From Aminobacter ciceronei (GTDB lineage: Bacteria > Pseudomonadota > Alphaproteobacteria > Rhizobiales > Rhizobiaceae): DNA of 64,000 nucleotides. Under the pieces are notes generated by a model that saw only the letters and a list, made by a program, of their open reading frames with translations, had not been told where the DNA came from and searched no databases. Positions 31,001 to 35,897 of this stretch are shown here, piece by piece. Every line of letters begins with the position of its first letter. The stretch's first letter is position 1. The stretch covers positions 1 to 64,000 of the forward strand of contig NZ_JACJHY010000016.1 of NCBI RefSeq assembly GCF_014138625.1, read 5' to 3'. The position numbers and the translations under genes are program-made.

Positions 31001-31658
31001 CACCAACAACAACGTCGCCGTGAGCGTGTCGTCGGCAAATGGCGGCAATCTCGATTTCGACATCAATGGCGTCACCGCCACCGGCAATCGTGCACATGGT
31101 CTCAATCTTTTTGTTGGTGCGTCGAGCACAGGAGCGGTTACCGGAACCTTCCGCAACAACATCATCGGCACGGCAGGTGTCACAGGATCGGGTGCCGATC
31201 TCGGCTTCGGTATTCGTGTCCAGAACGAGGGCAGTACCACAACTGCAAATGCGGTTACGGTATTGATCGAAAATAACACAGTGCGCGAACTTGCCAATTT
31301 CGCGGCGATCAATGTCAACCAGGGCATCGTCGGCCAGGCGTTTACCCGCACCCAGAACGTCACGGTCCGGAACAACATTATTTCCGATGTAGACAACAGT
31401 CGCGGCATCACCATCCAGCAGAACAACAGCACGGCCCCAGGCATCATGAACGCGACCATTCATGGCAACACGTTTGCCAATGTCGCTGGCCAAGCCGGCG
31501 ACGGGACCGAGATCCGGCTTCGCCAGCTGGCTGGTGGAACGTTCAATCTGGTTCAGCTCAGCGCGGCTGATCTCGCAACGCTGAACGGGCTCACCCTGGC
31601 GGATCTTAGCATTGGAGGGACAATCACCTTCGGGGCGGCGCCACCACCGCTGCCTTGA
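19011..31658 (+). CDS. Giant inverse autotransporter (type Ve) with beta-helix passenger
   Basis: A 4,215-aa surface protein. A long signal region ends at ALALSGMAAFA (about residue 59). Residues 65-300 resemble the inverse-autotransporter (intimin-type) barrel: LFLDVRAKHDFEDGFGQDFG, GIGIRRIVNPDLMLGGYAYI and FDAHVNVFLPIS are consecutive strands. A helix GLRKRVNERVRGDIGVRIEG (about 318-337) matches the plug helix that follows the barrel in this class. Residues 350-4215 are low-complexity Gly/Thr/Asn/Ser right-handed beta-helix repeats with N-ladder motifs (for example NNTVREL, NNIISDV). The C-terminus (GAAPPPLP) is not a barrel strand, which excludes a classical type Va layout. I noticed no cysteine in the passenger. 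Expected role: a very long adhesin exposed at the outer membrane. The start codon choice is uncertain by a few codons. Confidence 0.8.
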   Translation: MHSRLFLPGNARQAVSNVPPATATQVSVEYRLSRSARGLLRTSALSTIALALSGMAAFAEEGGLWQPQVRAIIGANNDGATAALEGFVPLKQTAESVLFLDVRAKHDFEDGFGQDFGIGIRRIVNPDLMLGGYAYINTQRQDGHQFTGATLGLEAITTNFDAHVNVFLPISGDRAEQSTRSSLSMVGNQLLEQISVIDRRNYAAWGIEGEIGAQVPVELPENHALRLSIGAYHFGDPDGDDDGITGGKAGFEYQIGDVFGSGASLAFAGEVRNDNRDDTQFAGSVRLTIPFNPGGEAQGDAEGPEPVHAVGEGLRKRVNERVRGDIGVRIEGGEKLVGSSTRVAINAATGTAFGKFFFADGANTLGLGTLGDPTTLDDAVTDAGANGFVVVLGGSGNLLTAGVTLANGQTVIGGGESVTAQLFGGGTGSYNLGGSNGTIAGTNAGNNVITLGNGNTLRGITITGGADGIFGNNVNGATLTSVTVSGAGGHGANFTGTSTGIKGSNFTSTGNGLDGLHIVGNGTYNFTGTTLLQDNGDDGLDISGQGTYSFAILNAQDNADAGIYVAGTSVAGSFTTTGGTVSGNGGIAVFIDPITAHVTLNSISHTGGTSGVVLDNLAGSFTVTGQTTISNTSGPAIDIVNSPASIRFGDISITNPGGDGISFAGVNATVVAGNIVISGLGLGTGLDLSGSKTNFTAQSVDITGTGAGSIGIDLAQTVGGSTIVITNGGVIANVGTGVRLGISGSLVNSANAQFTFGGGSISGVTASLDARGLNQTLGSYAFGSTTFVGPQLFDAQNLIFVGASATGSGTGSSLLDLASIATADANTDGTAIFVLVNRGTDINDADGFSLSAGQTLASFGNGRQFSLGGVPINVTGANVQHSTTISDAGGAATLTNTGGGDTVTLANNTSLLDFNLSNAGGGNGIYGNNVTNVALTGLTISGADLNGVLLAGASSVTGSNLTSSGNGGAGLSLQGGGTYAFTGTTTLTGNTGSGLLIGSGSGSYSFDTLNATGNGSSGVVATGSSAGLLTIDGGTISGNASSGFDATGLGLDVTLSSLSQTGGATGINLNGVSGSFAVSGTTTISNTTSHGISIVSSSAMVGFAGAVTISNAGGSGILLDGNSGAVSFADVAISQPSANGIDVQGVNGTISFQNIDVTGVSATGTGLDLSGSSSTFTATTLDIAGTGGTSTGIDLSGTSGGTVTIGSGVISGVGTGVQMGPNGAIGATANITFSFGGGSITGSVASLDMRGLLAGSGTYAFGTTALVGPQLFDTANLIFVGSSNTGSGTGSSVNDLINAAAADDLTTDANTIFVFVKSSALDLINTDADGFTLANGQSVVSFANGATVDLGAPPANVTGANVVTGATQVDPFGHGGAVLNNAAGSAINLANGNLVQNLTVSNGGSGAAIDGTSISGLNVAGVTIASAVTGLDLTGAAGAIGVQNLAIQSAQTGILLANTAATVTFTGANTIGSVSGTALSFNNYSGTATFANLDISGAFTGISIAGGSTGTMSFDAASSIANSAGMAFNIDSSTPDLTYDGTINHSSAASAVRVSSMTGGSATFGGAITASTGVANAIDLTSNAGGTINFTGALSLTTDGGFGFRAIDGGTVSVTAAGNTISTGAGVTERGIQLGGTGLTIGTGGISFASVTVDGSGGTVPTGILIENTSGGNVTFGTVNISRAMGDAIRLTNVQSGTYTFGGTTTIAMVGGTGPGFAVQGSAATINVNNLVTSNVAGADVSLTNNTGTISIGGTITNGGSGDDVVVSGGSAAITIGASISSSAVLGGNAVKIDGITGGSVAFTGPVTSTSFGNLLTIGATTAPTGGTISFTGSALTASGGGTVTMAGLGTGATFNASAPLSISNTTGTGLLVTNVAGSATFDSVTVSDAATGIGLGNNTGTVAFGATSVTNVGLGQTGVSVSGTNAGTVSFASLGIAMSGNGATGISFANAVMNGNFTATDFDLSSDSSLGTTAVDLSNTTGTGTIQLGDAGAPGNTTAATIGGSGNGPAIGFQFTSTTAVNFIYGDGEGSVDKLSTVKAVDIMASTGAFPVAGTYNFKDVDGANGGFVGDISEAQGPTVYYVDQNGTGNGTAANPGSIEGAEASGADVIVFIDTSVNGTSDFIDMMLAQQVGAGNNTFNLADGQVVIGLKAGESIDTAPLGAVGGGLGNAFSFSGISSSTIIDAPSGIDTVLPTLTTANGNTISFTGTASIDNVIIANTGASGIGIQGSDITKLMLSRAMIAGGGGGALSLTDGVANGEIALSDLILSATGGNIGVVDGAVGAGVLKVSAFSDVTLLGNNGEVGGFILGGVVFDANAATAGIDQVDGGAFVAGTAANRVGGFGLLLDDTISGNLKFDTTNIAVQQATNVLFGGNVALGIYANALDGSGSTLDFGTATVDIAGGGTAGSFFNGAYLLVNSTNKIGFSGATSFTGTNGVGGISANSAAATGGELFFASASNAFNVNGPALDVSNVALTNGAAGPAQFGSINVTGGQNGIKLLNLIASPTVQFNGPVTIANTTVNAIQLDNVTNGVSVTFAGTVGITNAGQGGVKWQRSAGSTDTLTFAGGLDIQNNAGVGFNATYGNVVLSGAATRNIATTNGRALVINGANFSNGAAGAAEFNNVSANGYLSGGGIDINAGSGAVRFGGTVTLSPDAATVGTAYGISIGGGTTGTYTFAGSTTITGGADDNGVYIRNTGAGLTVDFTGPLNVTTGMNAVDLNDTTGNLAVSIQHASSSLTSTNAAGTAFLAVGGSGTISSAASISSVGLGASITGRSGGTVTISGNITQALRGVEVNGGSGGSGGSVVFSGTQKTLNTGTFNAVRVFSPTAVSFINGGLDIDTTTGTGISVNGTGGTASVAVSGAGNTINTGSGTGVTVTGGVGAVAVDINSAIASTSGLAANVQGVTSGTVTLSGDLNAAGIAANSNSGGTIDFSGATKILTSGIANAVNLTNNAGATINFSNGGLAISATSGSGFSASGGGTISVGTGVNANTITTTTGTALSLDGATVGAAGLNFATVSANGAATGIVLNNVSSSGGGAIALGTVNLQGITVRGVDISGTLGTAVSFNDLDIGLNGSAVAFDLNGATINAAVTANDFDVTNSGAAGTSIGVDLRGAIGGQTVRLGDAVVGGNSSSIAGVNTGIYLNSSTNLAFTYGDGESATDKLSTIGANVAIDASSAPVAGSYDFQDVDFQASPGLGFGIGKVYFVDSDGAIGGGNGSGIDGANPMTLAEAEAVAGVNDIIVLINNGSVITAAGTNADNTLNLAAGTQVRGFGNGAINLAMTVPSTIQLASNTISIAAVGSGAATLTSSAGSNVITLGASGNIIDGFILDGSPAGAARGIKDNGGGASGTAVTNMTIRNFLTAGIEITPSSSTTINNVVFSDNGSDAILNASNTTITNVTSSGATGIALDIRNASGTTTLGNISITGAGTGGISFGGVSGPAGTITATNVDIGGANALAITGGNAAISFDAASSIANSSGTAVTIANRTGGSFSFAGSVVANGAASGISVSGATAASAVSFTGTVDLGTTTAMTGTAVAINNNGQASTVTFANLDVVSSGTTGFSVSNGGTVNVTTGTIAATSAQAVSLSGVAATATFTTVTSTGGTNNVGLTNVTGTVNLGTGTLSGAGGVAFLVGGGSANVDYAGTIAKTTAGNVVSIAGRTGGTLTLSGSLSATGGVANGISVSGNSGGMINFSGSTKTLTTGANTAVSLASNTGTTINFTGGGLAISTTSGAGFSATGGGTFSVQGSNNTIASTTGTALTVTSTTIGANDLTFRSISSNGAANGIVLNTTGALGGLTVTGDGGGSNNGSGGIIQNSSGDGISLNNTAQVRLARMNITNNLGSGIGGSTINGLLIERFNISGNGNDAGTDESGINVYELTGTPFGGTNDTGIIDSVISNNHEFEIQITNTAGTLSDFRLTNNTISSNGPVGGAHGNLVNFLGLGTANMTLNASGGSYTGAAPDTATGLHIDHSGTGGLMTANVNGGTFTNNNVAVSVSSANGGNLDFDINGVTATGNRAHGLNLFVGASSTGAVTGTFRNNIIGTAGVTGSGADLGFGIRVQNEGSTTTANAVTVLIENNTVRELANFAAINVNQGIVGQAFTRTQNVTVRNNIISDVDNSRGITIQQNNSTAPGIMNATIHGNTFANVAGQAGDGTEIRLRQLAGGTFNLVQLSAADLATLNGLTLADLSIGGTITFGAAPPPLP
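21265..22905 (+). repeat. Duplicated modules within the adhesin passenger
   Basis: The block around 21265-21470 (FTFGGGSISGV ... GPQLFDAQNLIFVG ... GTGSS) recurs around 22700-22905 (FSFGGGSITGS ... GPQLFDTANLIFVG ... GTGSS), each followed by an ANT-containing beta-strand header. A related pair elsewhere is YGDGE-xxx-DKLST ... PVAGTYNF/PVAGSYDF followed by VYYVD or VYFVD, near 25080-25260 and 28485-28645. This suggests the passenger grew by duplication of units of roughly 1.4-3.4 kb. Confidence 0.65.
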
Positions 31659-31715
31659 CCGGCATTCATCTCTTGCTCGGATGGTCCGGATTGGGTGAAT
31701 AGTGTCTAAGATGTC

Positions 31716-31745
31716 TTGAAATATAATTTCAGTAGTTGATATAAT
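31716..31745 (+). promoter_or_regulatory. Sigma70-like promoter with overlapping inverted repeat
   Basis: TTGAAA (31716-31721), an 18-bp spacer and a perfect TATAAT (31740-31745), about 60 bp before the first collar-domain gene. TGAAAT-ATA-ATTTCA (31717-31731) is a perfect inverted repeat over the -35 region, well placed for a repressor. It indicates that the collar genes can be transcribed independently of the adhesin gene. Confidence 0.6.
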
Positions 31746-31806
31746 AGTTGTTTTAGTAGACAGTTCTAATTCTTGATTCTAGATTGAAATGGGTTGAGGG
31801 GCGATC

Positions 31807-32325
31807 ATGGCGGAGCCATTTCTATCGGAAATTCGCATCATGTCCTTTGCGTTTGCGCCCAGAGGATGGGCATTGTGCAATGGACAGCTTCTTCCGATAA
31901 ACCAGAACCAGGGATTGTTTTCTCTTCTGGGCACGACGTTCGGCGGCGATGGCCGGGTGAATTTTGCCCTGCCGGACTATCGCGGTCGGCTGCCGATCCA
32001 TGTCGGCTCCAACCATACACTGGGTGAACGTGGTGGTGAGCCGGCGCATACGCTGTCGATCTCCGAAATACCCACTCACACCCATGTTCTCAGCGGGTCC
32101 AGTTCGCAAGGTGACGCCGTCAATCCGCGACCGCAGAACACCAACGGCACGGTGTTTGCCAAGGACCCGGGCAACACCTACTCGGCGAGCGCGCAGAGTT
32201 TGGTGGCTTTGAAAGCCGGCAGCATCAGCAACGTCGGCGGCAGCCAGGCGCATCTCAACATGCAGCCGTTCCTGACGCTCAGCTTCTGTATCGCCCTCCA
32301 GGGCATCTTCCCTTCGCCGACCTGA
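31807..32325 (+). CDS. Phage-tail-collar-domain protein 1 (microcystin-dependent-protein type)
   Basis: A 172-aa protein with an N-terminal collar domain: FAPRGWALCNGQLLPI, LFSLLGTTFGGDGRVNFALP and DYRGRLPIH. A central EIPTHTHVL segment with an HxH motif follows, then a C-terminal hydrophobic end SFCIALQGIFPS. The same fold occurs in phage short tail fibres and in MdpB-like bacterial proteins of unknown role. GAGGGG precedes the ATG. It is the first of three adjacent paralogues. No other phage structural genes are near, so it belongs to a cellular locus rather than a prophage. Confidence 0.85.
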   Translation: MAEPFLSEIRIMSFAFAPRGWALCNGQLLPINQNQGLFSLLGTTFGGDGRVNFALPDYRGRLPIHVGSNHTLGERGGEPAHTLSISEIPTHTHVLSGSSSQGDAVNPRPQNTNGTVFAKDPGNTYSASAQSLVALKAGSISNVGGSQAHLNMQPFLTLSFCIALQGIFPSPT

Positions 32326-32337
32326 GGAGGCAAAGCC

Positions 32338-32841
32338 ATGGCACAGCCCTATGTTGGCGAGGTTCGCATGTTTGCCGGCAATTTCGCGCCGGCGGGATGG
32401 ATGTTCTGCGAAGGTCAGCTGCTGCCGATCTCCGAAAACGAGACGCTGTTCAACCTCATCGGTACGACCTATGGCGGCGACGGTGAGAGCACGTTCGCGC
32501 TGCCCGATCTGCGCGGCCGGGTGCCGCTGCACCAGGGCAATGGATTTATCCTGGCCGAGACCGGCGGCGCCGAGGAGATCACGCTGACCATCGGCCAGAT
32601 ACCCGCGCACTCCCATCCCTTGCTCGGCTCGACAGTCAATGGCGCTCAGCCGGCACCCGAGGGTAACGTCCTGGCCAGCTCGACTGTGATCACACCCTAC
32701 GCTCCGGAGACGGTGACTGTAGCTATGGCGCAAGCCGCGGTGGGATCGGTCGGCGGCAGCCAGCCGCACGCCAACTTCCAGCCCTATCTCTGCATCAATT
32801 TCATCATCTCGCTTTTTGGAATTTTCCCGTCGCCGACCTGA
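32338..32841 (+). CDS. Phage-tail-collar-domain protein 2
   Basis: A 167-aa paralogue of its two neighbours, with a perfect AGGAGG before the ATG and only 12 bp after the previous stop. Key segments: FAPAGWMFCEGQLLPI, LFNLIGTTYGGDGESTFALP, IPAHSHPL (HxH) and a C-terminal FIISLFGIFPS. Each of the three proteins differs strongly in the central 60 residues, which suggests they form a hetero-oligomer or bind different ligands, by analogy with short tail fibres. No signal peptide is visible, so the export route is unknown. Confidence 0.85.
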   Translation: MAQPYVGEVRMFAGNFAPAGWMFCEGQLLPISENETLFNLIGTTYGGDGESTFALPDLRGRVPLHQGNGFILAETGGAEEITLTIGQIPAHSHPLLGSTVNGAQPAPEGNVLASSTVITPYAPETVTVAMAQAAVGSVGGSQPHANFQPYLCINFIISLFGIFPSPT

Positions 32842-32850
32842 GAGGAAGCA

Positions 32851-33378
32851 ATGGCCGACCCCTTCGTCGCCGAAATCCGTATTTTTCCCTTCAACTTCGC
32901 GCCCAGGGGGTGGGCGTGGTGCGACGGCCAGTTGTTGCCGCTGTCGCAGAACACCGCCCTGTTCTCGCTGCTTGGCACGACCTATGGCGGCAATGGCAAG
33001 TCCAATTTCGCCCTGCCCGATCTGCAGGGACGAACGCCGATGCACCCCGGCCAGGGACCGGGGCTGTCGCTGCACGATCTCGGCGAAACAGGCGGGGAAG
33101 AGACGGTGACCCTGCTCGAATCCGAGATCCCGACGCATTCGCATAGCTTGATGGTGACAAACGAGGATGGCACGCAAGGTTCGCTGACGGCAGACATTAC
33201 CGTGGCCACCTCGGTTGGCGGCAAGCTTTACCAGACCAATGTCTCAGCCAATCTGACAAGCATGAATGCCAATGCTCTCGCACCCGCCGGTGGCGACGCA
33301 GCACACAACAATCTGCAGCCCTATCTCACCTGCTATTTCTGTATCGCGCTGCAGGGTGTCTTCCCGCCCAGAGGCTAA
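32851..33378 (+). CDS. Phage-tail-collar-domain protein 3
   Basis: A 175-aa third paralogue, 9 bp after the second, with GAGAGGAAG before the ATG. Key segments: FAPRGWAWCDGQLLPL, LFSLLGTTYGGNGKSNFALP, IPTHSHSL (HxH) and CYFCIALQGVFP at the end. Its TAA stop overlaps the ATG of the next gene (TAATG), which ties its translation to the Lys/Ala-tailed propeller-like protein. Confidence 0.85.
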   Translation: MADPFVAEIRIFPFNFAPRGWAWCDGQLLPLSQNTALFSLLGTTYGGNGKSNFALPDLQGRTPMHPGQGPGLSLHDLGETGGEETVTLLESEIPTHSHSLMVTNEDGTQGSLTADITVATSVGGKLYQTNVSANLTSMNANALAPAGGDAAHNNLQPYLTCYFCIALQGVFPPRG

Positions 33379-34892
33379 TGAATTTCGAGCCACGCAGGAC
33401 CAACATCATGGCCAAGAAAGCAGCTCCAAAGTCGACGGCGCGTGATAGCGCCGGCAAGAACGCAACCGCCAAGAAGCCTGTTGCAGCCAAGGCACCAACC
33501 GCAAAGGCAACGTCGACGCCGGTAGCGAAGAAGGCGGCGGCCAAGTCGGCGCCCGCATCGAAGGCGAAAGCCGCGCTTGCTTCGGCCACGAAGAAAACGG
33601 CCCTTGCCAAGGCGTCTGCCTCGACGGCGAAAGCAACAACGCCCGTCAAAGCCTTGGCCGTGCGCGCGAAACGGTCGAGTGGACCGGCCTTGCGCCACCT
33701 GCCGCCTGGCGTGAAGTTTTTCGAGCTGTCACGGCTGATGGTCATCGCCATCGATGGCAACAGTCAGCTCGTGCAGAAGGCGCAGAACGGTCCCAATGGC
33801 CCCTGGGCCAAGGCTTGGTCGCCTGTCGCGCCGGGCACCTACGCCATCATGGCGACAGGCTTGACGCGCGATGGCCGGGTCGCAGTGGTGGCACAGCCGT
33901 CCGGCGGCCCGCAACTCGTCTTCATCACCGAAGACGCCAACCAGGTTGGGCCGATCGAGAAATGGAACCCGCCGGTCAACATCGGCGCGGTACCGGGCGC
34001 AACGGGCTATCAGAGCATGTCGATGGCACGGGATGCCGACGGTCTGATTGAGATCTTTGTCGTTACCGCCAATGGCCAGATCTGGTGGATACGGGAGAAC
34101 CCGCCCAAGGTCGTGGAGAAGACGGTCACCGTCACGCCGCCCGGCACCGACAAGCCGATCACCATAACCGTGCAGGAGCTGGCGCCGCCTGACAAGCCGT
34201 GGAGCGACTGGCAGCAGATACCGGGCAGCGTCGTTGCCATATCAGCCAAGCGTCAGGGCGATGGCCGCATCGTCCTTTTCGGCATCAATTCGGGCCTCAA
34301 TCTCTACCGCTGCCAGCAATCGGTGGCGCGCACGACCGCTGTCGGCCAGTGGACGCCCTGGGTGATGATGAACACGCCGACGACAGGCACGTTTGTGGGA
34401 ATGTCACCGGTGCTGGGGCCCGGCGGCGGGCTCAATTTCTTCGGCCTGACCAGCAATGGCCAAGTGGTCCACACCAGGCAGCAGCCGGCGGGATCGGATA
34501 CGTGGACGCCATGGGCGACACCGGGCTTCTCGCGCACGCCCATCTACACGCTCGCCAGCGGCATCCAGGGCGACAACGACATAGTCCTTGTCGGCAGCGA
34601 CCGCAGTTTCGTTCATCAGTTCAATGCGCAGAACAGCGCGCGCACGCAGAACTGGACCGGCTGGCGCGATTTTTCCAGTTCCGACAGCAATGTCGAATTC
34701 AAGCTCGACTACAACGCGGATGGCCGGCTGATGCTGTTCAGCCATGCGACGAGATCTCCGGCCGGAGGCGGCCTGTGGGCCAAGCGCCAGACAGCGTTTG
34801 ACAGCACGGAATGGGACCTCGACTGGGATCAACTGGCCGACGGCGGCATCCGCCGCTTCTCGGTGGTGCGTGACCTGACGCCGCCGGTCTGA
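33378..34892 (+). CDS. Histone-H1-like Lys/Ala tail fused to a propeller-like domain
   Basis: A 504-aa protein with no recognised name. Residues 11-100 are almost entirely Lys, Ala, Thr, Ser and Pro (KKAAPKS, AKKPVAAKAP, AKATTPVKA), like bacterial histone-H1-type tails. Residues 110-500 contain repeated WxxW/W-T-P-W blades (GPWAKAWSP, WSDWQQIPG, QWTPWVMM, TWTPWATPG, NWTGWRDF), resembling PLL-type lectin or sialidase-like beta-propellers. The start at 33378 has AGAGG before it and overlaps the preceding stop; an alternative ATG lies at 33408. The stop overlaps the next gene (TGATG). A DNA- or polyanion-binding tail on a glycan-binding head is one reading; function unknown. Confidence 0.7.
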   Translation: MNFEPRRTNIMAKKAAPKSTARDSAGKNATAKKPVAAKAPTAKATSTPVAKKAAAKSAPASKAKAALASATKKTALAKASASTAKATTPVKALAVRAKRSSGPALRHLPPGVKFFELSRLMVIAIDGNSQLVQKAQNGPNGPWAKAWSPVAPGTYAIMATGLTRDGRVAVVAQPSGGPQLVFITEDANQVGPIEKWNPPVNIGAVPGATGYQSMSMARDADGLIEIFVVTANGQIWWIRENPPKVVEKTVTVTPPGTDKPITITVQELAPPDKPWSDWQQIPGSVVAISAKRQGDGRIVLFGINSGLNLYRCQQSVARTTAVGQWTPWVMMNTPTTGTFVGMSPVLGPGGGLNFFGLTSNGQVVHTRQQPAGSDTWTPWATPGFSRTPIYTLASGIQGDNDIVLVGSDRSFVHQFNAQNSARTQNWTGWRDFSSSDSNVEFKLDYNADGRLMLFSHATRSPAGGGLWAKRQTAFDSTEWDLDWDQLADGGIRRFSVVRDLTPPV

Positions 34893-35449
34893 TGACTGCA
34901 ATTCTGAGGGGTAAGGCCGAGACCGTCTCGGCGGGAAGTCTGTCGTCCTGGCGTCGTTCTCGCCAGGCGGGTCTGAGTTTCCGGCCGGCTGGTGATCAGG
35001 ACCTGCCGTTCCTGTCGGCGCTGTATGCCTCGTCGCGATGGCAGGAGCTCGAGCCGACGGGATGGTCGGAGGGCCAGAAACAATCATTCCTGGCACAGCA
35101 GTTTGCCGCCCAGCACCATCACTACATCAAGCATTATCCCGGTGCCGAACGGCTCGTCATCGATCATGCGGGCCGTCCCATCGGCAGGCTCTATGTCGCG
35201 CGCTGGCAGGATGAGCACCGTATCGTCGATGTCGCTTTCGTAGCCGAGGCCTGCGGCCAGGGCTACGGCGCGGCCGTGCTGGGCGACGCGCTCGACGAGG
35301 CTTTCGCAGCGGGCAAGCGCGCCTCGATCCACGTCGAAAAGAACAATCCGGCGAAGCGGCTCTATCTCAGGCTGGGTTTCACCGTCGTCGAAGACAAGGG
35401 CGTCTACGACCTGATGGCGGCGTTTCCGCCCGGCTCGCAGCCGTCATGA
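34892..35449 (+). CDS. GNAT-family N-acetyltransferase
   Basis: A 185-aa acetyltransferase. The acetyl-CoA-binding region is seen as VAFVAEACGQGYGAAVLGDA (motif A, about residues 112-131). HVEKNNPAKRLYLRLGF (motif B) follows. It overlaps the upstream gene by one base (TGATG), so it is co-translated with the Lys-rich protein; acetylation of those lysines, or of a small molecule, is conceivable. An N-terminal extension of about 25 aa precedes the domain and may not be translated if a later start is used. Confidence 0.85.
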   Translation: MTAILRGKAETVSAGSLSSWRRSRQAGLSFRPAGDQDLPFLSALYASSRWQELEPTGWSEGQKQSFLAQQFAAQHHHYIKHYPGAERLVIDHAGRPIGRLYVARWQDEHRIVDVAFVAEACGQGYGAAVLGDALDEAFAAGKRASIHVEKNNPAKRLYLRLGFTVVEDKGVYDLMAAFPPGSQPS

Positions 35450-35454
35450 CGCGT

Positions 35455-35730
35455 TCAGTTGAACACGGCCTCGTAGAACACGGCAGTCGCGTCGGCCGAC
35501 ACTGGCACGATGAAGATGTCGTCGGCGAAATCGGCGCCGACAAAGCGGTACGTTGCCTGCTGCAGGGCAGCATTGCGCGGCCCCTTGAACTGCAGCGAAA
35601 AGCCGCCGCCCGGGCGCGCGCTCGAGGACAGTGGGCGCACCGCATGCAATTCGAGCCGCAACTGCGTGCCGCCGGCGTCGACGGTGAAGGTCTGCCCGAC
35701 AGAGCTTTCAAAATCCGAAGCCGAAATCAT
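35455..35730 (-). CDS. Small protein resembling DUF6916
   Basis: A 91-aa protein: ASDFESSVGQTFTV, LELHAVRPL, GGGFSLQFKGP and IFIVPVSADATAVFYEAVF. This pattern resembles DUF6916 proteins, which in my recollection occur beside tail-collar proteins in other bacteria. It is convergent to the acetyltransferase with only 5 bp between stops and has no strong ribosome-binding site. The family call is from memory and moderate; function unknown. Confidence 0.6.
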   Translation of the reverse strand: MISASDFESSVGQTFTVDAGGTQLRLELHAVRPLSSSARPGGGFSLQFKGPRNAALQQATYRFVGADFADDIFIVPVSADATAVFYEAVFN

Positions 35731-35897
35731 CTGGTCCGCCCACTAGTGTACAATCCGAGAAGCACCCAATCTTGCTGCTTGCCAGTGTCCTGTCCATAGT
35801 CGCAGTACAGTTTCACGACATTGCCAACTCTATGAATCACATATCAAGACGATCGCGCAGTCGCCACGCGATCCGAGCCGCCGGAAGGACTTAACCG

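Noticed and set aside
20300-31500. Repetitive DNA that might suggest a CRISPR array or minisatellite
   Set aside because: The repeats are imperfect, in frame and explained by beta-helix protein repeats.
31807-33378. Prophage or tailocin remnant because of tail-collar domains
   Set aside because: No capsid, terminase, sheath, baseplate or lysis genes occur nearby; collar-domain proteins are common in cellular loci.
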